DNA of 64,000 nucleotides from positions 17,669,579 through 17,733,578 of the forward strand of contig OZ234500.1 in assembly GCA_965153455.1 (NCBI GenBank), in the 5' to 3' direction. The notes beneath the pieces were generated by a model. That model was not told the origin of the DNA and did not search any database. It worked only from the letters and a program-made list of their open reading frames with translations. The stretch comes from Sphagnum compactum. Taxonomy: Eukaryota > Bryophyta > Sphagnopsida > Sphagnales. The stretch's first letter is position 1. Each line of letters opens with the position of its first letter. The position numbers were made by a program, and so were the translations under genes. Positions 54,031 through 64,000 of this stretch are shown in pieces.

Positions 54031-54475
54031 CAAGAAGGAAAAAGTGCTAGTGTAGGTTCTTTCGTAAACCAAAACCTACACACTAAGGGCATCTCCACCC
54101 CACACCTGCAAACATACACCCCTTTTCATTAAATGGTGCAGCAGGATAGTGTAACTCCTGGTGCGCTCCTGTATTGATGGTCCATTTTGCAGTGGTCATT
54201 TTAACCCCTTTAAAAGCTTTTTCTCTACTAGAGAGATTTGGACAGTGACTATTACTCGTCCAGATGTAAAGATATGAAATGGTCTTTTTGACTGTTTAAA
54301 AGGACATTTATGACATTTGTGGGTGGGGACAGTGATCATTCATTCAACACTATTCTATTTTAACACAAAGGAGTTGTTTACTGTTTTGGGGTGGAGATGC
54401 AATGCTCCTCTAATGGTACTAAGAAGGGGTGAAGGCACTAGTGTAGGTGCTTTTTTCACCCTAAACCCCCAGTGT
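54031..54475. mobile_element. MITE-like element with GCATCTCCACCCCA ends, flanked by a direct repeat
   Basis: GCATCTCCACCCCA (54089-54102) is matched by its exact reverse complement TGGGGTGGAGATGC (54387-54400), bounding about 312 bp of non-coding DNA. The outer flanks are also related: GTGCTAGTGTAGGTTCTTTC near 54050 and GGCACTAGTGTAGGTGCTTT near 54432 lie in the same orientation. Ends of the GGGCATCTCCA type are common in plant DNA elements. The exact target-site duplication is not clear. Confidence 0.65.
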
Positions 54476-55476
54476 AGGTGCTGATTCAGCCTGGCTGGAC
54501 CTCTGTGAGGATTCAAAAGTGTACATTGTAAGTACAAAGTTTTTTGTTACTTTATCACACCCAACAAGAATTAGATTTCATTAACAAAGTGGGACCCAAG
54601 AGAATATACTAATAAATGCTAGAAGAAGGTCATTGTTGTTGGGCCTTAACTTAGCATGCACTAGCCTAGCTGCTCTTATTCATTCTTCTGCCAGGAAGAG
54701 AATCAACAGCCATGGGGAATGAAGGATGGTGAGGTGTAGAAGGGATGGATGGATGGTGAACAGTGGACAGGAAACATTAGATTTCAGGTTCTCCTAACTA
54801 AGCAAGAGAGGCCTCTTCTAGGCTTGGTATCCTTCTCACTCATCTCCTTGCATGATTTGCTTAGTGCTACTGGTGATGGGTTTAAGTTCTAAGTTTTGTG
54901 TTTTTTTCTCTTAGGGCTCCCCCATTGTGTGTTTTGCACTTTTGGATGTGGTCTTTTGTTTGGACTTTGATTTTTTTCCTTCTCTTGTTTCCTTGCCCGG
55001 TGTTTTCCTTTATTTATTTATGTATTTCTTTTGTACTAGTTCCTTTAACCGAAAACTAGGTAATGCAAATGTGCATTAGTTTTTTTTCCCTTTTGCTCCC
55101 CTTCATCTCCATCCAATCCAACCCAATTATGTGCCACATATGTATCTTATTACCATTATGAGGTTTGGTTTGTTTGCTCCTTGGAAAGTTGTATGAAGAA
55201 CTATGTACTGACCTTGTATGAATCGGAAAATTTAGTACTTCAAAACATGAAGAGAGGATAATGTGCTTTAGTTCAACCCTTTTTTGAGGGGCAATTTTTA
55301 AGCTCCTTGCAAAAAAAAAAGAAAAAAAAAGAGGTGATAAGGATCGACTTTGTCACAAGATGATAACAAAATGTGGAAAAAAAGGCAAAGAAATGTGTCA
55401 AGTATCTGATCGGTGGTTTTCCTGAGGGCTTATCCATAAGTTGATTTTTCTAAGTTTTATGTGCCTTTTGTTGGCA
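54476..55476. other. Intergenic DNA, no gene recognised
   Basis: T-rich and low-complexity stretches, including A runs at about 55311-55330. There is no coding signature. Confidence 0.45.
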
Positions 55477-55600
55477 TAAAGCACCGGCACAAAATTTTCC
55501 GTATATCTGGAGGGCATGTTTGCAAGCAGAATCTGTCCTCTGAAAAACTCAACAGGGATTTCACTTTTCGAAACGCCCCACCTCTTCTTCTCTTTTCCTG
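55477..55600 (+). repeat. Inverted-copy repeat, left copy
   Basis: The order ATAAAGCACCGGCACAA, GGAGGGCATG, TTTCGAAACGCCCC here is mirrored, in reverse complement and with divergence, at about 56835-56950 (ATAATGCACCGGCTCAA, GGGGGCATGG, AAATGAAACGCCC). It is probably a pair of old copies of one element in opposite orientations. Confidence 0.55.
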
Positions 55601-55859
55601 CAATAGCCAGCAAATACTATAGTTATTCATAAAGCCCCGCAGTTAGGGGCCATAGGGCATCAAACGTGTATTACAAAGCTAAATAACTGGGACCCAAACT
55701 AGTTTTGGCACCGATTTTGGTGACTATGTCCCCAAATCACTGACCCAGCCATTAGCCCAGGCCAAAAATGGTGACCAACAGTTTTGGAAATAGAATTTTC
55801 ATGCAGCCAATGGGAAGGCTCAACATGCACTCAAGATGGGCCCTGGTTTTTTCTTTCTT

Positions 55860-55890
55860 GGGGGGGGGGGGGGGGATTGGGGGGAGGATT
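55860..55890 (+). repeat. G run with a possible G-quadruplex
   Basis: About 16 consecutive G residues (55860-55875) are followed by ATTGGGGGGAGG. This tract could form a G-quadruplex and is also a likely site of sequencing or assembly length error. Confidence 0.8.
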
Positions 55891-56834
55891 TTTTTCATTT
55901 TTCCTTTGTTCCCAACTTGTTGTCTCTATGTTCCTTTCAAGTCCCTATGTGTTCCCCAAGGGTGTTCCCAATAGCACCTTGCTTTAATCCCATATGTTTT
56001 GCCCAAAGTCCTCCCCTTCTCATCTTTATAGGTGGGCCAAAGGGGTAGGCACTACATCTTTCAATTAGAATCTTGTATTTTGGGGGGAACCTCCAGAGTT
56101 TCAATTTTTTACTTTTTTTGCGATGGGCCAATCAAAATAACTCATTGCAAAAAAAGAATTGGACTTGTGAGGCACCCCGACTAATTAATATTAATCATAC
56201 TATAACTTAATTTCATCCTGTCTTTCCTTTTTCCTGTGCGCCTCCACTGCTGCTACAAGCAGGCCCAAAGATAGAGTAAAGAGAGGGTGACTTGAGGCAT
56301 AACTCTACATTTCAGGAACCCAAGCTCTGAGGGTATTACATTTGCACAATAGGCTTCCACTGGATGGTTCTCTAGTTGGGTGTTGGTGTATTCTGGCCAT
56401 ATTATTACAATTACCATAATACATATGTATGGTGTGCATTGCACCAGCCTATGCTTTTAGGAGAGGCTTCCTTCCTCTGATGTCCTCCACTTTCCTTAGA
56501 CTATAAGCTTTGTTCTGGAGGTGTAAAAAGCCAGATGACAGATTGTAAAGTTATAATTCTTTCAATCGGATGATTGATTGATTGAAGCAACTGCATTGTT
56601 GCCACATTGCACCATTGCTTTAAAAAATTTCTTCCAAATTACGACACAAATTTGCTCCCAACGTATAAGGTATAGATACGTGGAACAGCACTTCAACACA
56701 ATCTGCCACAGAGAACCGAAAGAAAATGATTCTTTGCCTTCATCGCAGAGGGAGGGGGGCTTATTTGGGAAGAACACCCCACGCCATTTCCCCCTTATAC
56801 CCGCCGGGTATCACAAGACCAAATGGGGCATTTG

Positions 56835-57125
56835 GGAATTCAGAGGGCGTTTCATTTTTTGAAATGCCTTCCCATTTGGGAAAGACGAATTCCACTTGAT
56901 ACCATGCCCCCTTGTAATGCACTAAAAGAAAATTGAGCCGGTGCATTATGACTCGGTTGTGGATGAATCCCAACTGGGTTGATGTGGGGTTTCACCTTAG
57001 CAAGTTATCCTGGAAAACTAGGTCATGAAGGTAAGTATGGAGGATGAAAGGTAGGTGCCTACTAGGTAGCCACATGCATATCAATGGTTAGTAGTTAGTA
57101 CATGCATATGGGCTAGTGGCGTGTT
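56835..57125. repeat. Inverted-copy repeat (right copy) joined to dispersed repeat copy D
   Basis: The left part, to about 56950, pairs in inverted orientation with 55477-55600. The right part (TGTGGATGAATCCCAACT from about 56957, then GGTTTCACCTTAGCAAGTTATCC) resembles the left portion of the dispersed repeat at 7425-7490. Confidence 0.5.
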
Positions 57126-58860
57126 GATAGTGAGTATAATTCATTACAATACCTTGTTCATAAGGAAAGTATGAAGTTAGCAAATGTCCATATGGGAATC
57201 AACACAACATGTAGCAAAACTTCCTAAATAATTTTATTAACAATACCATGACATGCTTCAAAATGTTTAATTAAAAAATAATGTTGGTAAATGGTTAAAC
57301 TATGTCATAGATAGCACCAATTAGTTTTGAAGCTTATTCATAGTTTAAAGAACATTGGAGTATAGTTAACCTTTTTCAACTAAGGACATTTCATCTATAT
57401 GCCAAGAAGAGGTCAGTTGGTCGATCAATGGGCATAAAGAGTGTGACCAATGTGTAGCCCGATGGCAAAACTAAAGCTTCATGTGTGTGTGTGTGTGTGT
57501 GTGAAGAAACACGTGGTAACCTAGGGTTGTTAAGGGGTCACCTTCTCTTTATCTCCACATGCATGTTGCCAACTATGGTATCCTTCACATGTGGGGCTAG
57601 CACATATTTTATGCATTCCCAAAGGACTTTCATGTTGTTATTTACTATATTCCATGGTTTATAAATCATATTATAGCGCATTGTGAAACAATAAGTCTAG
57701 TATGTTCTCAAGTTAATTTCAAATATTTTCAAAAAATTCTTTTATATATTTTTAAAAATTTTATTGCTAGATTTTTCTTATGTGCTTTTTGCATGATACT
57801 AGGATGCATGTTGCTTGTGCCTATCCAATCGTTTGATCCCTTTGTTCTTCTCTAGTGTTTGTTTGACATGTTTTTTTATATTGCAAACGTGTAGTAATTC
57901 CTAAGTGCAACACAAATGATGTGAAACACAATGTTATCATCAAATTTCTTTTTTAAAAGCCCTAAAGGCGAGATCATCACAATGCTTTGCACAACTGATT
58001 TGTCTACATTGTACATGGTGGTGTTAATTGGCGTTCACTCACAAGACGACAAAAATCAATAGTGAATGTGCACAATGTGTGCACAATGATGCAATGTGTG
58101 CGTGATGTGCATTCACCAAACCCAATTGCTGAAAGAACCCTACCTTAACTTAATCAACCAACATCACAATATTTTGGGAAGAATGTTAAAATATTAAATA
58201 ATATGGAAGCTTAAGGATAATGAATGATTTTTTTTAACCATTTCATTTTTATAAAGGATTAAAATAAAATAAGCTAGGCCACCTAGTGAAACCCTACTGC
58301 AAAATTTCAGGAATAATGTTAAAATATTATATACCTACTACGGAAGCTTGAAGGGTAATGACTTATTTATTTATTTATTGATTTATGGATTATGTATTAT
58401 GTATTATGTATTATTTTATCATTTCATTTTCCAAGGAAAACAAACTTTAAAAAAATCAGAAGAACATAAAAGAAGATGTATGTTGCACGTGTCCCATTCC
58501 CCAATCGCCACCTGTCACCTGTTGCCTTGGGTGAACCAGCACCTACCCACGTTGGTACCATGGTTAAAATCCCAAAATCTAAAAATCTAAAACCCTAAAA
58601 ATTAATCCCAAAATTAATTTTATTTAAAATATTTGTAAATATTACAAATATCCCAATGTGCTTGAACTAAATCACTTGTTTCTTTTTTCTGTTTTCAGCT
58701 AAACAGGTCCAAAATATCACCTGCCACTCACCTACCTTTTACTCACCTACTCTGGGTTGGAAGTAAGTAGAGTTTTTACCATGACATTGCACGCACATTT
58801 GGTGCTTTTCCATGGTGCTATTACGTGGCGGAATTTGACTGATGTTTGTTTGCGTGCACC
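57126..58860. other. AT-rich intergenic DNA with GT and TTTA microsatellites
   Basis: (GT)n lies at about 57481-57503, TTTA repeats at about 58361-58380 and TTATGTA repeats at about 58387-58412. No gene is seen. Confidence 0.5.
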
Positions 58861-60538
58861 ACCGTTCCGCGCAGGAACAGAGGTCCCTCCATCATACCCT
58901 TGAGAGATGTCCCTCTTCTCTCTCGCTCTCTTCTTCTTCATCATCTTCTTCTCCTCTCGTTTGCTGCTGCGGAATTCTCGGATTCGCGGGTTTTGCATTC
59001 GCCATTTCTCTCTTCTCGTTGGTCAGTTCTGCGTTTTAGCGATTGCTGTTTCTTTGGCAATCTTTTCGAAGCTCAATTGTTTTTTTTTTTCTTTAAAAAA
59101 GAAAAGAAAATCCTACTATTGGTTTGTTTCCTCCCCCCCCCGGGCTGAATTCTTCTTGGATTCGACATCAATTTTAGCAACGCGCGAATCCGTCCGTCGT
59201 TTCTTTGCGTTCGATCGAGTTTCTGAGGCGGCCAGCGATCGAGATTGGCCGCTTTGCTTCATTCTGAAACGGTAAGTTTTTCCCCCCTTCCCCCTTTGTG
59301 CAACTTCTTACATTCTTGGCGGAAGTGCAGGAGTTGTTTGCGGTGCTTATTAGTTTCCACCTCGTGGTCATATATTGTTGCACACACGGATAGATTGATT
59401 TCAAGATCCAATTTCTTGTCATTACATGTTATGATTGAACGGGAATATCTTATTCTTTTCAGGATTCTGTTGAATTCTTCTCTTTTCCAGTGAATCCGGG
59501 GAATTCTGGTGGTTTTTTTTAGTAGTTCGTGGGCCCCGGGCCTGTCTGTCCATTCTTCTCGTCGTTATTCGAAATCGCATCCGGCGTATTCCTTCGTCAT
59601 CTATCTCGTGTCCCTCGCAGAATTACCAAGGAGGAATGAACAAGCAAGACTCACGTGAGCACCTCTAAGGAGAACAACAAGCGTCTTGTCCTGTGAGCGA
59701 GTTGCTTTTTTGGCGATTTTGTCACTACTTCCAACAGACGGCACCTACAATCTCCCCCTCCAATTCTCTCGAGGTGAGAGACAGACAGACGGATGACAAG
59801 GTACTACAGTGCACACATTCTTGATTCCTCGCTACAGAGCCATGGGAGAGAGAGCTTCGACTAGGTTATCCCTTCAGTTTTCAATACGAATTTTGAGCCT
59901 TTTTGTTCGATCAACGCGACGCAGAGCTGTAGAGTCTTCGTATACTGGCATCCGATCTTTTCTGCGGCACTGTGTGCATCAAGTATTTTAGACCAGCATG
60001 ACTGCAGATCAGCTATTTTGAAACTGTGGTTGATAATAAGTCTAAGGGAGCCTATGCTCTTGAGAGAGTTATATGAGGATTAGTATACAACTCCGTTTTA
60101 GAGGCTTATATTAGGGCCTGTTCTTGACGTGGAACAGTTTTGGTCTTATGGTTCTGTAGGAAAGATCGCTGACAGTACTGCAGTGGAAGCGATCTCAAGA
60201 ATGTTGAGCAGATGCACGGATCTTCATGTTTCGGATATGTATAAGGAGCCTGTGAGACCTTGTGGTGACCTGACTAAACTACAGTATGACAAAAACTTGA
60301 GATTTATCTTTTGAGATTCTTCAGACGTGTCTGCATTTTGTGGTGTAACATTAAAGTCAGATTTCTTTTTTTAAAAATTTATTACTATTATTATAGTGCT
60401 AAGCATTGCACAAAACTGCTGTGGTCAAAATGTTTTGGAAGCTCATGGGATCAGGGAACTGTTTGTTGCAGATTCTGGTGGAACAAAGGAACTGGTGGTG
60501 GACTCAGAGTTTGGTTAAGTGCAAAGGTTTAGTTTCAG
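58861..60538 (+). promoter_or_regulatory. ALMT leader: predicted non-coding first exon and 5'-UTR intron
   Basis: A CT-rich stretch (about 58910-58960) is followed by a clean donor, ACG|GTAAGT, at 59271/59272. A TTTCAG acceptor lies at 60533-60538, directly before GATGG, where the coding frame opens. An intron of about 1.27 kb in the leader is therefore likely. The short frames in this interval have no family signature. Confidence 0.5.
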
Positions 60539-60539
60539 G

Positions 60540-63500
60540 ATGGTGGCATCTAAGCAAGTTGATGACTCCCTGCATGCACCTTTGTTGGGGAGCTATCTTG
60601 ATAGCAGGAGTACCTTTAGTTTTGCCAATGGAACACAAGAGGATGAAGCCTTTTTGCCAGTGGATTCCAACTTCCACAGATCCCACAGTACACCTGCTAG
60701 CCCAAGACCTGGGTCACTCACCAGTAGTGGAAAACATTATGCCTTCAGTAAGGGTGAACCATTGGAATCGGAAGCAGAACATTTAGTAGCTGGTGACAAG
60801 AACCCATTTCAGCATATCCAAGATGCACATATGTTGAATTCTAGAGGTCATTCTCGACATCCAAGTGACAGAGAGCACCAAGCTACATCTCATCCAAAGC
60901 CTGGTGTTTCAAGTCGACGCCTGCGCAACCCCATTGAAAAGAAGTCTTTTGTGGTAAGGGCTGCACATAATGCAAAAACCAATCCCAAAAACTTCTTCTA
61001 CACTCTATTACAAGGTGTAGTTCTGTGGCCAAAGTGGAGCTGGGCAGCATTGAGTCAAAATACCGGTCTTACAATCTTATCTTTGAAACAAGGTCAGCTT
61101 CAAGACCTTGTGTTTACTTCACATGTGGCTTCCTGAGATCTGGTGGTAAACATAATTTAGGAGCTAGCATGTACGAACTCCATTCTATCTGCCGAGATCA
61201 AATTCTTGCTCACATCTTTGTCCCAACATCTTCAGATCTATGCTGATGTTTGCTTTTCTCTTTTCTGAGTATGTCTTATGTGTGTGACTTTATATTCAAG
61301 GGTCACACATTAATTTGATGTTAGGGATACTGTACAGAAGAAGCCAGCAGCTGATACTATGTATCTGTTCTGAACTTTGATGTTTCCAGGGAGTTGTTTG
61401 TTTTTAAATTGAGGAACTTATTTGATCTTGTCATGATTTGCAGGGTTTGTAGCGGGCTTGGCCTCAATACTATGCATAATACCTTTCCCAGACCCATTTG
61501 ATGAAATAAACTCAATAGCACTTTGGGCTGTAGTGACAACAGATCTGCTTTATGAGAGCAACATTGGCCTTTCTGTCAGCAAAGGCTTAAACCGAGTGGT
61601 GGGGACTCTAGCTGCAGGACTTATTGCTATGGCATTGAATCAGATTGGTCCAATTCTGGGGTACCAGATATATCCGTACTTTGTGGTAAGGAAACTGTTT
61701 GTCTGAGTTGCAGTCTGGTGCAAACAAATGCCTAGGGAAGTGGGTGTCAAGTTTTTGCATTGTTTATAGACTGTGGATGCATCTGTGATTTCTGTGCAAA
61801 ATTGCCTTGAGTATATGGATTTTTGAGAAACTAAATGTGCATGAACTGCACAGGTTTTCACTGTTGTAGTTGGGGGTGCCATCCTCCGTTTTTTGAAAGG
61901 AGTCCCACCCTTGAAGGATCAATGGGGCTATGCCTTCACTGTGGCAACCATTGCCTTTCACCTTTTCATCATAACCGCCTACACACAACCAGAGAGGTGG
62001 ACACTGCCAATGCTGAGGTTCTCCATGATTTTGCTGGGCTTCTTCATGTCAACTCTTGTTAACTTGGCTATCAAACCCATATATGCTGGAGATGCCCTCC
62101 ATAAACTCGTGGCAAAAAATTTCGAGACTGCTGCTTCTGTGATTGAAAGGTGCAGTCCACACCCTTAGTCAACAGCGAGTGGCCTTCACATCCACATTGA
62201 CTCAGTCCTTTCTCATTTCTTTGCTATTAGTCTTCTGAGTGCTTGCAGAACCATGACTGAGCCTTCCAGTTGCTTCCAGAAATGTGACAAAATTCAGAAC
62301 TTTATACACTGGTTTGCCTTAAGTTTTTGAGCACATTATTCTGTGCTACTCTACACCCACTATTGAAAGCTGATGAAGCCAGTGTGTAGTAATGGCAGCT
62401 AGTAGTCACTGCCATTTATGATGAAGGTCATGATTTGATACTTTCTGGGTGACACTGTCAAGGGTTTTGACTGCACTCGTTATTCTAGTGATGTTTGTTT
62501 GTGGTTCCTCTGGAATTGACACAAAGTGTTTTTGTGGATTTTTCTCTGCAATTTCATGGATATTGTCATTAAATGGAAAGTTTTGTTCCATTGGGGACAT
62601 TTGTGCTACTTGGTCTGAATTTTCAGGCCAGCACAACAGCTCCTTTATCCCACCAATTGATTGGCATGTAAAATCAGGCAGCCTTTTGCTGTTGAATACA
62701 GTTTGTGTTGGGCCAGGAAGGATCTGGAGAATTCTTGCAGTGGAATCTCAATATTGTTGATGTTTAACATTTTTAAGTGCATGCTAGCAATTACATGCAA
62801 GAACTTGTACATCTCTAGGTAGGCTTGTTTCTTGCTCCAATCAGTGGGCTGCACGAGACGAGCAAAGGAGTTATGGAGTTCACAGGATACCTTTGTTTGC
62901 AGGTGTGTTGAGGAGTACATCAATGATACAAAGCTGGACCATGTCCCTGATATACTCAGTGGTCTCTCTGTGGATGACAAGATCCACCAGAGCTATCATG
63001 AAGTGGTGATGTCTGACTCAGATATTGACAAACTGGTGAGTCTCAGTTGGCCTCTCAAAATGTCTGGTGTGGTTTATTTAGCTGAACTTGATTTGACCTT
63101 TCTGAGGCATGTTCATCTCTGGCGCTTTTTCACAGCCAGGGTATTAAACTGTGTCATAAAATATCACAACCTAGAGAGTATGCAAACATAACCAATGAAC
63201 AAGAGACTTGGCTTGTGTCAGGATCTTTACAGATAGCCTTGGGCCATATCTAAGTCAAAGTTGCTGTTGCCATGTTTGCTTGGGATCTGAGCAGCCAAAC
63301 CTTTCAAAAACCATGGACTTCTTCTCTTGTGGACTGGGTTCACCCGTGTGTGGTTGCTTGGTGTGCAGCTCAGTGCAGTGCATTGGGAGCCTTGCCATGG
63401 TCCATTCTTTATGGGCTACCCCTGGGATCGATATGATGACATCACTGACTACCTGCGCTACACTTTATATGATGTTATTGCACTTGACTCATGTTTACGT

Positions 63501-64000
63501 GCCAACATTCAAGCTCCCAAGCATCTGAGAGAACTTTTTGCAAAGGTTTGTCCACTCCTTTTGTCACACTGTTGTGTACGTTTGGGATGCAGTTCAATGT
63601 TGATTTGAGGACACGGTGGTTGTATAGGTTTTAGAATACAATCTAAGAAAAGGTTCAGTGAGGTAACTGGTAAACCCTCTATTCCTGTTCCTGCCTATCA
63701 GGCTAAATCCCATTCCCACTCTTGGAGTCCTTTGTTGATCTCCTCATTATTTACTCTTAATAGAAGTGTGGCCATTCATCTGTCAAGGTGATTGACATTT
63801 TTCAGTTCCTGTCATGAGCAACAAGAGGTTTTGACATGTAGTGGGACTGCAGGATATGGACACAATTGCTAAAGAGTGTGCAAATGTGCTGAGAACGTTG
63901 GGTGAAAGTATGAAAAACATGAAAAAGTTTGCGTCTAAGGACATAATGCGCCAAGCACAGGAGGCAGCTGTTTTGCTTCAGTATAAAATATATCTTCACA
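60540..64000 (+). CDS. Aluminium-activated malate transporter family protein (ALMT), 3' end beyond window
   Basis: Predicted exons: 60540-61092, 61444-61685, 61854-62149, 62903-63035, 63369-63545 and 63853 to the window edge; about 516 residues visible and in phase. Residues 1 to ~150 form a hydrophilic Ser/His-rich extension containing HAPLLGSYL and RSHSTPASPRPGS. The ALMT membrane domain follows: SLKQGFVAGLASILCIIPF, ALWAVVTTDLLYESNIGLSV, SKGLNRVVGTLAAGLIAMAL, VFTVVVGGAILRFLKGVPPL and TLVNLAIKPIYAGDALHKLV. The cytosolic half has the family WEP motif in VHWEPCHGPFFMGYPWDRY and DSCLRANIQAP. These proteins form malate, nitrate or chloride channels in the plasma membrane or tonoplast. WAVVT, GLNRxxGTLxAG and WEPxHG make the family secure. 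The N-terminal extension is longer than the usual few tens of residues. The window ends inside an exon. Confidence 0.93.

Noticed and set aside
60406-60786. Plus-strand frame of 126 codons overlapping the ALMT start
   Set aside because: It is an out-of-frame shadow of the first ALMT coding exon.

Overview
This is a window of nuclear DNA from a land plant. Six multi-exon genes are readable, with GT..AG introns, a plastid-type transit peptide, and plant-specific families (plastidic glucose transporter, ALMT anion channel, plant-type S6 kinase and ALA flippase). The intergenic DNA is AT-rich and full of microsatellites and decayed repeats, and I see no intact transposase or reverse transcriptase. 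I could not fix the lineage; the style would suit a seed-free plant, but that is a low-confidence guess. I reconstructed the exons by hand from open frames, splice signals and phase, so boundaries are predictions, though phase closes across every junction I list.

Layout. (1) 1-2726: a 105-bp tandem repeat at the left edge, then DNA with only unrecognised short frames. (2) 2727-6138, minus: Atg14/UVRAG(Vps38)-type subunit of the class III PI3-kinase complex. (3) 9228-11877, minus: ribosomal protein S6 kinase (AGC kinase, TOR effector). (4) 14739-19856, minus: plastidic glucose transporter (pGlcT). (5) 19857-34597: about 14.7 kb of repeat-rich intergenic DNA holding a 134-bp tandem duplication, a 2.3-kb-spaced inverted repeat and a complete 222-bp MITE. 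(6) 34598-40696, plus: P4-type ATPase (phospholipid flippase, ALA family). (7) 42575-44436, minus: succinate dehydrogenase assembly factor 2, convergent with the flippase. (8) 44437-60539: about 16 kb of AT-rich intergenic DNA with foldback sequences, tandem repeats and a second MITE-like element. (9) 60540 to beyond 64000, plus: aluminium-activated malate transporter (ALMT), cut by the window end.

The genes are ordinary plant housekeeping, signalling and transport genes and do not form an operon. One contextual point: an autophagy/PI3K subunit, a TOR-pathway kinase and a plastid sugar exporter, all linked to carbon and nutrient status, lie consecutively on one strand. This is most simply chance. 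I found no convincing undescribed multi-gene system; the least-described material is the non-coding repeat and foldback sequence.
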